From: Pseudothioclava nitratireducens
GTDB taxonomy: Bacteria; Pseudomonadota; Alphaproteobacteria; Rhodobacterales; Rhodobacteraceae
Length of the DNA stretch: 64,000 nucleotides
Direction of reading: 5' to 3'
Assembly (NCBI RefSeq): GCF_029210495.1
Contig: NZ_JARGDK010000004.1
Coordinates: 62,001-126,000, forward strand
The position numbers were made by a program, and so were the translations under genes. This document shows positions 9,177-21,903 of this stretch, one piece after another (position 1 is the first letter of the stretch; each line of letters opens with the position of its first letter). The notes beneath the pieces were generated by a model that was given only the letters and a program-made list of their open reading frames with translations, did no database searches and was not told the origin of the DNA.

Positions 9177-10292
9177 TTAGTCTTCCGACTGCGCGTCCAG
9201 CTCTGCCGCGCGCTTTTCGACCAGCTCGACAATATGGTCGATCATCTTCTCGTTGGACAGCTTGTGATCTTGCTTGCCCGCCATGTAGATCATCCCAGAT
9301 CCCGCGCCGCCGCCGGTAAAACCGATATCGGTCATTAGCGCCTCACCCGGCCCGTTCACCACGCAACCGATGATCGACAGGCTCATCGGCTGCTTGATAT
9401 GTTCGAGCCGTTTCTCAAGAATTTCGACGGTCTTGATCACATCAAAGCCCTGCCGCGCGCAGGAGGGGCAGGAGATGATCTGCACGCCGCGTGTGCGCAG
9501 GCCCAATGACTTGAGGATCTCGAAGCCGACCTTGACCTCTTCGACCGGGTCCGCCGAGAGCGAGACACGGATCGTGTCGCCGATGCCCATCCAGAGCAGG
9601 TTCCCAAGCCCGATCGCCGATTTCACCGTGCCCGCCATGAGACCGCCCGCCTCGGTGATACCTAGGTGGATCGGCGCGTCGGTCGCCTCGGCCAGCGCCT
9701 GATAGGCGGCAGCGGCGAGGAACACGTCGGAGGCTTTCACCGAGATCTTGAACTCGTGAAAATCGTTGTCTTGCAGGATCTTGATGTGATCGAGCCCGCT
9801 TTCCACCATAGCCTCGGGGCATGGCTCGCCATATTTGTCGAGCAGGTGTTTTTCGAGCGAGCCCGCATTCACGCCGATGCGGATCGAGCAGCCGTGGTCC
9901 TTCGCGGCCTTGACCACTTCGCGCACGCGGCTGGCGTCACCGATATTGCCCGGATTGATCCGCAAGCAGGCGGCGCCGGCCTCGGCGGCCTCGATCGCAC
10001 GTTTATAGTGGAAGTGGATATCCGCCACGATCGGCACCGGGCTTTCGCGGCAGATCTCGCGCAGAGCGCGGGTCGCGGCCTCGTCGGGGGTCGAGATGCG
10101 GACGATATCGGCGCCCACATCGGCGGCGCGCAGCACCTGATCGAGCGTTGCGCGCACGTCCGAACTGTCGGTATTGGTCATCGTCTGCACCGAGATCGGC
10201 GCATCTCCTCCGACCGGCACCGATCCAACCATGATCTGACGGGATTTGCGGCGGTAAATATTGCGCCACGGGCGGACGTGATTGAGCGACAT
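9177..10292 (-). CDS. ispG: 4-hydroxy-3-methylbut-2-en-1-yl diphosphate synthase (flavodoxin)
   Basis: IspG (GcpE) converts methylerythritol cyclodiphosphate to HMBPP in the non-mevalonate isoprenoid pathway. The 371-residue protein begins with the typical [19 protein letters not shown] segment. It has a TIM-barrel core with [11 protein letters not shown] and [10 protein letters not shown], and C-terminal [4Fe-4S] ligands in [12 protein letters not shown] (two Cys) and GCVVNGPGE (third Cys), with the family Glu following. Length is typical for the bacterial single-barrel form. It follows the RodZ-like gene by 84 bases on the same strand. Confidence 0.97.
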   Translation of the reverse strand: MSLNHVRPWRNIYRRKSRQIMVGSVPVGGDAPISVQTMTNTDSSDVRATLDQVLRAADVGADIVRISTPDEAATRALREICRESPVPIVADIHFHYKRAIEAAEAGAACLRINPGNIGDASRVREVVKAAKDHGCSIRIGVNAGSLEKHLLDKYGEPCPEAMVESGLDHIKILQDNDFHEFKISVKASDVFLAAAAYQALAEATDAPIHLGITEAGGLMAGTVKSAIGLGNLLWMGIGDTIRVSLSADPVEEVKVGFEILKSLGLRTRGVQIISCPSCARQGFDVIKTVEILEKRLEHIKQPMSLSIIGCVVNGPGEALMTDIGFTGGGAGSGMIYMAGKQDHKLSNEKMIDHIVELVEKRAAELDAQSED

Positions 10293-10329
10293 CCAGCTCT
10301 CCTTCGCAGTCTCGCGCAGACCCTAAGCC

Positions 10330-10353
10330 AGCCGCTGCCCAAGGGCAACGGCT
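10330..10353 (-). other. Intercistronic hairpin between the RodZ-like gene and ispG
   Basis: AGCCG/GCCC at 10330-10340 pairs with GGGC/CGGCT at 10343-10353 across a two-base mismatch, with a two-base loop. No U-run follows on either strand, so it is unlikely to be a full terminator. It could be an RNA-processing or partial attenuation element ahead of ispG. Confidence 0.4.
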
Positions 10354-10376
10354 CTTCGTATCACACGATGGTGGGG

Positions 10377-11585
10377 TTACTGTCCGTTAGCCTCGGGCGC
10401 GATCAGGGCAGCCCCCGCATCGGCGACCGCGACCATGGCAGCGAGATCCGCATCTTGCGCGATATCGGCGGCGGCGTATTTCTCGGTCAGCGCCTCGGGC
10501 GAGAGCACGATATTCTTGGTCACCGAACCGCGCGAACCGGCCGGTCCATGGGCCACGCCATTGACCGCGAAATAGATCGCACCCGATTCCCCGGTGCGCA
10601 TCACCGGCGCCTCTTCGAGCTTGGGCAGCGCGTAGCGTTCACCCGCGTCGAGAACCTTCTCGAAGAGGATCGAACCATCGGGGCTGGTCACCCGCACCCA
10701 GGACGGGCGCACGGCCAAAATTTCCACTTCCGGCGCATCTGCGCCAAGCGTCTGAACTCGCGGCGCCTCGAGCGCGGCGGTTTCCATGGCGGGCGTCTCG
10801 ACACCGGTCTGCTCGGGTGCGACCGGGGTCAAGCCAGCCAGAACGCCCGTTTGGCTCGGGTCGATGGCCGAGATCGGCCCATCGCGCGACACCAGCTTGG
10901 GCACATCGAGCGCCGCGGGGCGATAGATACGGTCGAGCGCCTCGGCGCGCGGCATCTCGGGCAGCGCGTCGTTTTCAGCGGTGACGATCGGTTGCACGGA
11001 TTGCAGCGGGTCAAGCTCTGCCACGACACCCGGGGCCTGATCGACCGGGGCAAGTTGCACGCGCTGGACCTCTTGCAGGACGGACCAGCCGCCATAACCG
11101 ATCCCGCCAGCGAGCAGAGCGAGCACGAGAACCGAACCAAGCGCACGCGGTTCGATTTTCGTCCAGAAGGCTTCGGTGCGAGGCACGAATGACGCGTTGG
11201 GATTGGCCAGCGCCTCGGCCACATCCGCCGGGCGGCGCTGCGGTTTCGGGCCGGATGCGGCGGGGGCCATGCCATGAGTGGGCGAAAAATCCGCCTCGAC
11301 GCAGAAACGTTTGAACGCCCAATCGGGATCGAGACCCAGATAGCGCGCGTAGGAGCGGACATAGCCCGCAATGAACGAGGGCGTTTCAAACGCGCTGACA
11401 TCGCAGGCTTCGATCGCGGCGATATGGGCCGCTTTGATCCGCAATTCACGCTGCACATCGAGGAGCGATTTGGACAATGTCGCGCGCTCGCCGCGCATCA
11501 CATCGCCCAGACGCAATTCGAAATCGTCGAAGCCCATAGGCTTGAACTCTTCCTGCGTCGAAGGATTTTGCCTCCGCCCGATCAT
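10377..11585 (-). CDS. RodZ-like helix-turn-helix membrane protein (DUF4115 C-terminal domain)
   Basis: A 402-residue bitopic protein with RodZ architecture. An N-terminal cytoplasmic HTH_25-type domain (residues about 18-90; RGERATLSKSLLDVQRELRI and FIAGYVRSYARYLGLD) is followed by one transmembrane helix near residues 150-175 (ALGSVLVLALLAGGIGYGG), a proline/alanine-rich periplasmic linker and a C-terminal DUF4115 beta domain (SWVRVTSPDGSILFEKVLDAG). RodZ links MreB filaments to the cell-wall elongation machinery. Start ATG 11585 (MIGRRQN) matches homologues; an earlier start at 11642 would overlap a hairpin. It lies between hemA and ispG on the same strand. The assignment to RodZ rests on domain order. 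Confidence 0.82.
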   Translation of the reverse strand: MIGRRQNPSTQEEFKPMGFDDFELRLGDVMRGERATLSKSLLDVQRELRIKAAHIAAIEACDVSAFETPSFIAGYVRSYARYLGLDPDWAFKRFCVEADFSPTHGMAPAASGPKPQRRPADVAEALANPNASFVPRTEAFWTKIEPRALGSVLVLALLAGGIGYGGWSVLQEVQRVQLAPVDQAPGVVAELDPLQSVQPIVTAENDALPEMPRAEALDRIYRPAALDVPKLVSRDGPISAIDPSQTGVLAGLTPVAPEQTGVETPAMETAALEAPRVQTLGADAPEVEILAVRPSWVRVTSPDGSILFEKVLDAGERYALPKLEEAPVMRTGESGAIYFAVNGVAHGPAGSRGSVTKNIVLSPEALTEKYAAADIAQDADLAAMVAVADAGAALIAPEANGQ

Positions 11586-11618
11586 GTGCCCGTTCCTGCC
11601 CCAGTTATAAAATGCAGT

Positions 11619-11645
11619 CGATTCGGGGGCTTTATCCCCCAATCG
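11619..11645 (-). terminator. Hairpin between hemA and the RodZ-like gene, possible weak terminator
   Basis: CGATT plus GGGGG at 11619-11629 pairs with CCCCC plus AATCG at 11636-11645 (one bulged C, six-base loop). On the minus strand it is followed by an AT-rich tract (ACTGCATTTTATAA) with a short U-run. It is 51 bases past the hemA stop and 34 bases upstream of the next start, so it may end or attenuate the hemA transcript. Confidence 0.5.
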
Positions 11646-11695
11646 TTACAGAAAACCTATCACAAGCCAGAGAGCGATGCACTCGGGGAAACGGA

Positions 11696-12925
11696 TCAGG
11701 CGCTCGCTTCGGCACGATTCAGCGCACAGCGCGACCAGAGCATGTCCATACCCTTCACCAAGTGATCAATCTGCAGGCTGTCATGCACCGGCGAGGGCGT
11801 GAAGCGCAGACGTTCCGTGCCACGCGGCACGGTCGGGAAGTTGATCGGCTGGACATAGACGCCGCATTCCGCCAGCAGCATATCCGAGAGCGCCTTGCAG
11901 TGCACCGGGTCGCCGATGATGACCGGAACGATATGGGTGCCGTGGTCGATGATCGGCAGGCCCAGCCCCTTCAGGCGCATCTTGAGAATCTTGGCGTGAA
12001 GCTGTTGCGCATCGCGCAGCTTCTGTCCGTCCTCGGTCTTGAGGAAGGCGATCGAGGCCGCAGCCCCGGCCGCAATCGCGGGCGGCAACGAGGTGGTGAA
12101 AATGAAGCCAGGGGCATAGGAGCGGATTGCATCGACCAGCTTGGCCGAGGCCGCGACATAGCCACCGAAGACGCCGAACGCCTTACCCAGCGTGCCGTTG
12201 ATCATGTCGATCCGATGCGCGAGGTTGTCACGCTCGGAGATGCCGCCGCCGCGCTTGCCATACATGCCGACCGCGTGGACCTCGTCGAGATAGGTCAGCG
12301 CGCCGAATTCCTCGGCGAGGTCGCAGAAGCCTTCGAGCGGGCCGATATCGCCATCCATCGAGTAGATCGATTCAAAGGCGATCAGCTTGGGCGCGGCCGG
12401 ATCGTCCGCTTCCATCAGCGCGCGCAGGTGATCGAGATCGTTATGGCGGAAGACGCGCTTGGCGCCGCCATTGCGCTTGATGCCTTCGATCATCGAGGCG
12501 TGATTCAGCTCATCGGAATAGATGATGAGACCGGGGAAGAGCTTCGGCAGCGTCGAAAGCGTCGCGTCATTGGCGATATAGGCCGAGGAAAAGACCAGCG
12601 CGGCCTCTTTGCCGTGCAGATCGGCGATCTCCGCCTCAAGGCGTTTGTGATAGGCCGTGGTGCCCGAGATATTCCGGGTGCCGCCCGAGCCTGCACCGAC
12701 CGCGTCGAGCGCCGTGTGCATCGCTTCAAGCACCGCCGGGTGCTGGCCCATGCCCAGATAATCGTTGCCGCACCAGACGGTGATGTCCTGCTTGGACCCG
12801 TCAGGCTTGTTCCAGACCGCTTTCGGGAACGCGCCCTTCTCGCGCTCGATGTCAATGAAGGTCCGGTAGCGGCCTTCGTCGTGCAAGCGTTGCAGCGCCT
12901 GATCGAGTGCAAGATTATAGTCCAT
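11696..12925 (-). CDS. hemA: 5-aminolevulinate synthase
   Basis: ALAS condenses succinyl-CoA and glycine to 5-aminolevulinate, the first step of tetrapyrrole synthesis by the Shemin (C4) pathway. The 409-residue protein is close to Rhodobacter HemA along its length: [20 protein letters not shown] at the start, [37 protein letters not shown], the PLP lysine in [14 protein letters not shown], and [19 protein letters not shown] near the end. Start ATG 12925 has GAGGAA seven bases upstream. An FNR-type box at 12986-12999 sits about 61 bases ahead of the start, suggesting oxygen control. The frame continues upstream to 13129 but lacks family similarity. Confidence 0.98.
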   Translation of the reverse strand: MDYNLALDQALQRLHDEGRYRTFIDIEREKGAFPKAVWNKPDGSKQDITVWCGNDYLGMGQHPAVLEAMHTALDAVGAGSGGTRNISGTTAYHKRLEAEIADLHGKEAALVFSSAYIANDATLSTLPKLFPGLIIYSDELNHASMIEGIKRNGGAKRVFRHNDLDHLRALMEADDPAAPKLIAFESIYSMDGDIGPLEGFCDLAEEFGALTYLDEVHAVGMYGKRGGGISERDNLAHRIDMINGTLGKAFGVFGGYVAASAKLVDAIRSYAPGFIFTTSLPPAIAAGAAASIAFLKTEDGQKLRDAQQLHAKILKMRLKGLGLPIIDHGTHIVPVIIGDPVHCKALSDMLLAECGVYVQPINFPTVPRGTERLRFTPSPVHDSLQIDHLVKGMDMLWSRCALNRAEASA

Positions 12926-12985
12926 TGTGCATTTCCTCGCCTTGGTTCGCTCGGTTAGCCTTAGCGGCCTGATACGCGCGCGACC

Positions 12986-12999
12986 TTGATAAAGGTCAA
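12986..12999. promoter_or_regulatory. FNR/FnrL-type operator upstream of hemA
   Basis: TTGATAAAGGTCAA is a near-perfect dyad of the form TTGAT-N4-GTCAA, matching the FNR/FnrL consensus TTGAT-N4-ATCAA with one substitution. Its centre is about 67 bases from the hemA start codon, which would allow a position near -41.5 if transcription begins around 12951. The opposite gene (M20 peptidase) starts 145 bases away, so hemA is the more likely target. FnrL control of hemA is known in Rhodobacter; its operation here is inferred. Confidence 0.7.
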
Positions 13000-13143
13000 A
13001 CGCTCTCGAGTGGAGGGAAAAAATGTCGCGCCCATGCATCAAATGCAAACATTCATTTTTCGAAATTCGTTTTTTCTGCCCTCGCGGCGGTGCTGGACAG
13101 TGCCGATGGCGCTGATAGGGTCGGCCCAAACAGGAGAATTGAC

Positions 13144-14520
13144 ATGCCGCTTTCCAAGGTTCTGGACCGTATCGACACCGCTCTACCGGACGCGATGGAC
13201 CGTCTTATGGCGCTGTTGCGCATCCCGTCCATTTCGACCGACCCGGCCTATGCGGCGGAATGTGACAAGGCGGCCGATTGGCTGGTGGAGGAGCTTCAAT
13301 CCCTTGGTTTCAAAGCGGAAAAGCATGAAACACCCGGTCGTCCCATGGTTGTCGCACGCCACGAGGCCCCCGGCCCGCACATCCTGTTCTACGGTCATTA
13401 CGACGTGCAACCAGTCGATCCGCTATCGCTGTGGCACCGTGACCCGTTCGATCCGGCCATCGAGGAAACGCCCAAAGGGCCAGTGATCCGCGGGCGCGGT
13501 GCCTCTGACGACAAGGGGCAGTTGATGACCTTCATCGAGGCCTGTCGGGCTTACAAGGATGTGACCGGCGCTCTGCCCGGCAATCTGACGATTTTCCTCG
13601 AAGGCGAGGAAGAATCAGGCTCGCCCTCGCTCATTCCCTACATGAAAGCCCATGCCGACACGCTCCGCGCCGAGCTTGCACTGATCTGCGACACCTCGAT
13701 GGTTTCGCCCGGCGTGCCCTCGATTGCGGGGCAATTGCGGGGGATGCTGAAGGATGAATTCACCCTGCACGGGCCGCGCATCGACCTGCATTCGGGCCAT
13801 TACGGCGGCCCTGCGCTCAACCCGCTGCGCGAAATCTCGAAGCTGATCGCCTCGCTCCATGATGACACGGGCCGCGTGACGGTCGAGGGGTTTTACGACG
13901 GCGTGCCGGACCCCACGCCCGAGCAAAAGGCGCAATGGGCCGATTGCGGGTTCGACGAGGCCGAGTATCTGGGCAGCGTTGGCATGACCCGCGCGCATGG
14001 CGAGGACGGCTATTCCACGCTGGAACAGCAGTGGGCGCGCCCGACGATCGAGATCAACGGGCTTTGGGGCGGCTATCAGGGCGCGGGCTCGAAGACCGTG
14101 ATCCCGGCCGAGGCGCATTGCAAGATCACTTGCCGTCTGGTGGGGGATATGGACCCCGATGACGTGCGTGCAAAGCTGCGCGCCCATATCGAGACGCGCC
14201 TGCCCGTGGATGCACGGATCACGTGGGACAGCGACCTCGAGGGCTCCCCGGCGGCGGTGATGAACACCGCCCGCCCCGAATTCGAGGCCGCCCGTCAGGC
14301 GCTTTCGGAAGAATGGGAGCGCGAGGCGGTGATCGTCGGCATGGGGGGCTCAATCCCGATCGCGGGCTATTTCAAGGAAATCCTCGGCATGGATGCGATG
14401 CTGATCGGTTTCGCCAATGACGACGACGCAATCCACAGCCCGAACGAGAAATACGACGTGAAGAGCTTTCACAAGGGCATCCGCTCCTGGGCGCGGATCA
14501 TCGACCGGATCGCGGGCTGA
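13144..14520 (+). CDS. M20/M25/M40 family metallo-dipeptidase
   Basis: A 458-residue dinuclear zinc peptidase of the ArgE/DapE/ACY1/CPG2 group, most like the M20 dipeptidases annotated in proteobacteria. Metal-ligand motifs appear in order: [14 protein letters not shown] (His), [10 protein letters not shown] (bridging Asp), [11 protein letters not shown] (catalytic and ligand Glu), ALICDTSM (Asp) and [12 protein letters not shown] (His). The central DFT-like dimerisation domain contains the conserved [16 protein letters not shown]. Start ATG 13144 has AGGAGA about eight bases upstream. It is divergent from hemA and stands alone; the peptide substrate is unknown. Confidence 0.93.
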   Translation: MPLSKVLDRIDTALPDAMDRLMALLRIPSISTDPAYAAECDKAADWLVEELQSLGFKAEKHETPGRPMVVARHEAPGPHILFYGHYDVQPVDPLSLWHRDPFDPAIEETPKGPVIRGRGASDDKGQLMTFIEACRAYKDVTGALPGNLTIFLEGEEESGSPSLIPYMKAHADTLRAELALICDTSMVSPGVPSIAGQLRGMLKDEFTLHGPRIDLHSGHYGGPALNPLREISKLIASLHDDTGRVTVEGFYDGVPDPTPEQKAQWADCGFDEAEYLGSVGMTRAHGEDGYSTLEQQWARPTIEINGLWGGYQGAGSKTVIPAEAHCKITCRLVGDMDPDDVRAKLRAHIETRLPVDARITWDSDLEGSPAAVMNTARPEFEAARQALSEEWEREAVIVGMGGSIPIAGYFKEILGMDAMLIGFANDDDAIHSPNEKYDVKSFHKGIRSWARIIDRIAG

Positions 14521-14525
14521 GACCG

Positions 14526-14572
14526 GGCCGGGGGCTCTGCCCCCGGACCCCCGGGATATTTGGAGCGATTGG
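14526..14572. repeat. Dispersed GC-rich palindromic intergenic element, single copy
   Basis: Starting just after the M20 peptidase stop, this stretch reads as a hairpin GGGGGCTCTGCCCCC, then GGACCCCCGGGATATTTGG and GCGATTGGAA. It matches one arm of the inverted pair at 9031-9168 and the diverged copy at 19917. Such elements directly follow stop codons in many Rhodobacteraceae genomes. The remaining bases to 14690 show nothing further that I can support. Confidence 0.75.
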
Positions 14573-14690
14573 AACGGAAGTGGCTCGGCTCTGCAGGGCC
14601 TTCCTGTTCAGGGTCAGGCATTGCCGATGGATCTAATCGCCGAGCGCTCCGAAGTACGCCGCGCCGGCATCAGGGACCTTCGCGCGGTGC

Positions 14691-16873
<2,183 letters not shown>

Positions 16874-16910
16874 TCAAGTGATTTGAGGCGCTTCGGAGGA
16901 TGGGCGGCTC

Positions 16911-16938
16911 TGCCCGCACCCGGTTCGGGGCGCGGGCA
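16911..16938. repeat. Inverted repeat after the GNAT gene
   Basis: TGCCCGCACCC at 16911-16921 pairs with GGGCGCGGGCA at 16928-16938 (one wobble) around a six-base loop. No U-run follows. It sits eight bases past the acetyltransferase stop and upstream of obgE, so it may stabilise or partly terminate that transcript. Confidence 0.55.
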
Positions 16939-16945
16939 GGCAAGC

Positions 16946-17485
16946 TCAGACCATCTTCTTGAGATAGGTCCAGGTCGGCACATGGGCGCCACGTGCGAGA
17001 GACCAGCTCTCGGCATCGCCCAGATATTCGAAACCGCAATTGGTCAGGACACGGGCCGAGCCCGGATTGTCCTGAAAGACCTCGGCCAGCAGCGTGCGGT
17101 CATTATGCGGGTTGGCGGCCACCAGCGCGGCCACCGCCTCCGAGGCGAAGCCGGTGTTCCAGAAACCCGCACCGACCCAAAAGCCGACCTCGGACTGGCC
17201 GTCCTCGATCCGCTCAAGCGAGACCACGCCCAGCACCTCGGCCAGCCCGTGCGACGAGCCGTCGAGAACCCAGACATCCTCGTTGCGATCCTCGGCCATG
17301 GCGCGCGCGATGAAATTCTCGGCGGCGCCCGGCGGCAGCGGATGCGGAATTGCGCGGGTGCCCTCGGCCACCCGTTTGTCGGAGGTATACATCGCGATCA
17401 GCCCGGCATCGGACTTGCGCAGCGGGCGCAGCACGAAACGCTCCGCCTCGATCACGGGTTGCGCGGAAATAGCTTCTTGAAACAT
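16946..17485 (-). CDS. GNAT N-acetyltransferase (RimJ-like)
   Basis: A 179-residue acetyl-CoA-dependent transferase of the RimJ/RimL-like GNAT group. It begins with the family signature of a beta strand ERFVLRPLRKSDA, followed by a long central region, the acetyl-CoA loop in FWVGAGFWNTGFASEAVAAL (a loosened Q/RxxGxG/A loop) and the C-terminal NPGSARVLTNCGFEYLG segment typical of these enzymes. The substrate (ribosomal protein N-terminus or small molecule) cannot be assigned. Start ATG 17485 has GGAGGAG four bases upstream; the longer frame to 17506 is less likely. It lies between rpmA and obgE. Confidence 0.88.
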   Translation of the reverse strand: MFQEAISAQPVIEAERFVLRPLRKSDAGLIAMYTSDKRVAEGTRAIPHPLPPGAAENFIARAMAEDRNEDVWVLDGSSHGLAEVLGVVSLERIEDGQSEVGFWVGAGFWNTGFASEAVAALVAANPHNDRTLLAEVFQDNPGSARVLTNCGFEYLGDAESWSLARGAHVPTWTYLKKMV

Positions 17486-17613
17486 TACGCTCCTCCTCGA
17501 ACGCATCGGGCCAAGCCCTAACGTCTAATATGGGCGATTACATGACATCCGTCATGTCCCCGCACGAAAATCTTATCTCGGTTCCGGCCCCGTCCTCCTC
17601 GGCTCCGAAACGA

Positions 17614-17647
17614 GAAAGGGGACCGGCTTGTCGCCGATCCCCCCAAT
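17614..17647 (-). terminator. Rho-independent terminator of rplU-rpmA
   Basis: On the minus strand, GGGGATCGGC (from 17642 down to 17633) pairs with GCCGGTCCCC (17627 to 17618), the T/G pair being a wobble in RNA, around a five-base loop, and is followed by TTTCTCG. It lies about 25 bases past the rpmA stop, a good position for ending the ribosomal-protein transcript. Confidence 0.75.
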
Positions 17648-17668
17648 TTCACCTGGTTCAGGTTCGGC

Positions 17669-17938
17669 TTATTCGGCCGCCTCCGCAGTGGGAAGAACCG
17701 AAATGAAGGTGCGGCCCTTGAGGCCCTTGCGGAAGGTGACTTTGCCTTCGGTCGTGGCGAAGATCGTGTGATCCTTGCCCATGCCGACGCCTTCACCCGG
17801 CCACATCTTGGTGCCGCGCTGGCGGACGATGATGTTGCCCGGAATGGCTTCTTGGCCACCGTAGAGTTTCACACCGAGGCGACGACCAGCGGAGTCGCGA
17901 CCGTTGCGGGACGAACCGCCTGCTTTCTTGTGTGCCAT
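17669..17938 (-). CDS. rpmA: 50S ribosomal protein L27
   Basis: L27 reaches the peptidyl-transferase centre of the 50S subunit with its N-terminal tail. The 89-residue protein begins [20 protein letters not shown], the standard proteobacterial N-terminus without the cleaved Firmicutes extension, and has [20 protein letters not shown] and [16 protein letters not shown]. It follows rplU by 12 bases and ends at an intrinsic terminator. Confidence 0.98.
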   Translation of the reverse strand: MAHKKAGGSSRNGRDSAGRRLGVKLYGGQEAIPGNIIVRQRGTKMWPGEGVGMGKDHTIFATTEGKVTFRKGLKGRTFISVLPTAEAAE

Positions 17939-17950
17939 GGGTCTGTCTCC

Positions 17951-18589
17951 TTACTTCGCGAGGTCTTGGGCTTGCGCCACCCAGCCTTCACGCTCGATGC
18001 GGCCTTTGAACGAGAGCTTTTCATCGAATGCAGCGATGTCGGCTTCGGTCCAGGCGGCGATCTGCGCAAAGCTGGTCACACCGGCTTCGTTCAGTTTTTT
18101 CTCGAGCGCCGGGCCAACGCCCGAGAGCAGCTTGAGATCGTCTTTCACGTCGGTCGCGGCAGCCGCTGCCTTTTTCGGCGCGGCTTTCTTGGCCGGCGCG
18201 GCAGCGGCGGAACCATGTGCGGCACGACGTGCGATAGCGGTGCCGACAGCTTCCTTGATGCCCGATTTGTCCGCGCCCGAGGCGAGAACGTCGGTCACGC
18301 GCAGCAGGGTGAGCTGCTGACGGTGGCCACGGGTGCGCTGCGAGGAGTGCTTCCGGCGACGCTTGTGGTAGGTGATAACCTTGTCGGCCTTGATGTTGTC
18401 GATGACTTCTGCCTGAACGGCCGCACCTTCGACGAAGGGCGCGCCAACGGTCAGCTTGTCGCCACCGAGCATCAGAATTTCGTTGAACTGGACTTTGTCG
18501 CCAGCTTCTGCCGCAAGCAGTTCAACGCGGAGCAGATCGCCCGCCTGAACCTTGTATTGCTTGCCGCCAGTCTTGAGGACCGCAAACAT
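17951..18589 (-). CDS. rplU: 50S ribosomal protein L21 with C-terminal helix-hairpin-helix-like extension
   Basis: Residues 1-103 are a normal L21 (MFAVLKTGGKQYKVQAGD, KADKVITYHKRRRKHSSQR, GHRQQLTLLRV). The protein continues to 212 residues, about twice the usual length: a short segment, a lysine/alanine-rich linker (residues about 125-150), then a 60-residue module DDLKLLSGVGPALEKKL ... IAAW ... FKGRIEREGWVAQA. The same module ends NuoE and the 314-residue nuo-operon protein in this window (see findings). Extended L21 forms are seen in Rhodobacterales, so this is not a frameshift artefact. Start ATG 18589 matches L21 families; the frame to 18685 is spurious. A sigma-70-type promoter lies at 18730-18758. 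Confidence 0.96.
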   Translation of the reverse strand: MFAVLKTGGKQYKVQAGDLLRVELLAAEAGDKVQFNEILMLGGDKLTVGAPFVEGAAVQAEVIDNIKADKVITYHKRRRKHSSQRTRGHRQQLTLLRVTDVLASGADKSGIKEAVGTAIARRAAHGSAAAAPAKKAAPKKAAAAATDVKDDLKLLSGVGPALEKKLNEAGVTSFAQIAAWTEADIAAFDEKLSFKGRIEREGWVAQAQDLAK

Positions 18590-18729
18590 GGGTCTTTCCT
18601 TCGTGTCAGCCGCGCCCTGTGGCCCCTCTCGGGTTCGTGGGTTGCCCCGCCTCGGACTGCGCGTCCCGTTGGGGACGAGTTGCAAAAATGATGACCGGCG
18701 GAAAGAGAGTCCTCCCGCCGGGTTCGCGG

Positions 18730-18758
18730 CTTATCGGGGATCAGTGGGCGCGAGTCAA
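18730..18758 (-). promoter_or_regulatory. Sigma-70-type promoter of rplU-rpmA
   Basis: On the minus strand, TTGACT (18758-18753) preceded by C, as in the alphaproteobacterial CTTGAC consensus, is followed by a 17-base spacer and GATAAG (18735-18730; 4 of 6 to TATAAT). It lies 34 bases beyond the 3' end of the racemase gene and about 140 bases ahead of the rplU start, giving a leader of roughly 130 nucleotides. Confidence 0.65.
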
Positions 18759-18791
18759 GCGATTTGCCAAGATAATCGCGTGAATGCGATC

Positions 18792-19901
18792 TCAGGCTTT
18801 CCAGCGCGCCAGAGCCTCCGCCGGGCTGAGCCGGTTGCGGTCCGACCCCGCCCCGATGGCGCCCGGTGTGCGCGAGAGTTTCGGTGCCGGTGCGGGGTGT
18901 TCAAGCCCGTCATGGCTAACAAAGGTCGCGCGGGCCCGGTTATGCGGATGCTGGGGCGCCTCGGCAATGGTCAATACCGGGGTGGCGCAGGCATCGGTTC
19001 CCTCAAAGACCGCCGTCCAGTCCTCGCGCGAGCGCATGGCGAAGCAGGCGGCAAGGATTTCGCGCAGGCGCGGCCAGTTCGCACGATCCGCCCGGTCGGG
19101 CAGCGCGTCGGCCTCCAGCTCCAGCCCCTCGATCAGCGCGGTCCAGAATTTCGGCTCGATCGCGCCCACCGCCATATGGCCTCCGTCCGCGCATTCATAG
19201 GTGGTGTAGAAGGGGGCGGTGCCATCGAGCAGGTTCTCGCCGCGCCGGTCGCTCCACGCGCCCTGCTGCGCCATGCCCGAAATCATCGCCATGAGATGCG
19301 CGGTGCCGTCGGTGATTGCCGCATCCACGACCTGCCCCTGCCCCGTCGCCCGGGCATGGATCAGCGCGGCCAGCATCCCAAAGGCGAGATACATGCCCCC
19401 GCCCCCGAAATCGCCCAGGAGGTTGAGCGGAATCGCCGGGCGCTCGGGCGTGCCCATCGCGTGCAGCGCACCGGTCAGACCGATATAGTTGATGTCGTGG
19501 CCCGCGCGGTCGGCCAGAGGGCCGCTTTGGCCCCAGCCGGTCATCCGACCGTAAACGAGGGCGGGATTCTCCGGAAAATCCTCGGGGCCAAGACCCAAAC
19601 GCTCCATCACCCCCGGGCGCATCCCCTCGACCAGCGCGTCGGCGCACACGATCAGCGCCCGGGCGGTCGCGCGGTCCATGTCGGATTTGAGGTCGAGTTC
19701 AAGCACATCGCGCCCACGGTCGAGAATGTCGCGGTCAAGCCCGAGCACATGCGCCTCGGCCCCGCCCGATCCGGGTCGCGCGATGCGGATCACATCCGCG
19801 CCCATATCGGCCAGCAGCATCGCTGCGAAGGGCGTCGGCCCCAGCCCCGAGATTTCGACGATACGTAGCCCGGCCAGCGGCCCCTGCCCCGGTTTGGTCA
19901 T
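18792..19901 (-). CDS. CoA-transferase family III protein, alpha-methylacyl-CoA racemase-like
   Basis: A 369-residue CaiB/BaiF-fold protein. It starts with GLRIVEISGLGPTPFAAMLLADMGADVIRI, split across the usual GPxxAMLLADMGA signature. The combination GHDINYIGLTGAL (His about 125) and NLLGDFGGGGMYLAFG (Asp about 155) is the His/Asp proton-relay pair of alpha-methylacyl-CoA racemases rather than the Asp nucleophile pattern of formyl-CoA transferase. It would epimerise 2-methylacyl-CoA esters during branched-chain or sterol side-chain breakdown. It has no operon partner: a repeat element lies upstream and the rplU promoter directly downstream. The specific substrate is inferred. Confidence 0.85.
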   Translation of the reverse strand: MTKPGQGPLAGLRIVEISGLGPTPFAAMLLADMGADVIRIARPGSGGAEAHVLGLDRDILDRGRDVLELDLKSDMDRATARALIVCADALVEGMRPGVMERLGLGPEDFPENPALVYGRMTGWGQSGPLADRAGHDINYIGLTGALHAMGTPERPAIPLNLLGDFGGGGMYLAFGMLAALIHARATGQGQVVDAAITDGTAHLMAMISGMAQQGAWSDRRGENLLDGTAPFYTTYECADGGHMAVGAIEPKFWTALIEGLELEADALPDRADRANWPRLREILAACFAMRSREDWTAVFEGTDACATPVLTIAEAPQHPHNRARATFVSHDGLEHPAPAPKLSRTPGAIGAGSDRNRLSPAEALARWKA

Positions 19902-19916
19902 CTGCTCCTCCCGCAG

Positions 19917-19965
19917 GCCGGGGGTTTTGCACCCCCGGACCCCCGCAGGATATTTGGAGCAGACT
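19917..19965. repeat. Diverged copy of the dispersed palindromic intergenic element
   Basis: This reads GGGGGTTTTGCACCCCC (19919-19935) followed by GGACCCCCGCAGGATATTT (19936-19954) and GGAGCAGA, the same hairpin-then-GATATTTGGAGC order as the 14526 copy, with a CA insertion and base changes. It lies between the 3' end of the ABC-F gene and the start of the racemase gene, in the same plus-strand orientation as the 14526 copy. Confidence 0.6.
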
Positions 19966-20010
19966 GACGGGGGGAAGCCCCGGCAGGCGTGACGCTACGT
20001 CACGCCCGGG

Positions 20011-21843
<1,833 letters not shown>

Positions 21844-21903
21844 GCGCCTGCGCTAGCGCCCGCGCGCGGAAAGGTCAACGGCGCGCGTGCAGGGATGAAC
21901 GCG

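Noticed and set aside
14636-14672. Similarity between bases around 14636-14672 and 16840-16872 (GCGCTC...TACGCCGC...CCGGC)
   Set aside because: Short, GC-rich and interrupted; cannot be distinguished from chance or from common Rhodobacteraceae intergenic composition without an alignment.
18601-18720. A structured L21 autoregulatory leader ahead of rplU
   Set aside because: A long leader is likely from the promoter position, but I could not find a convincing conserved structure; the known L21 leader motifs are from Firmicutes.
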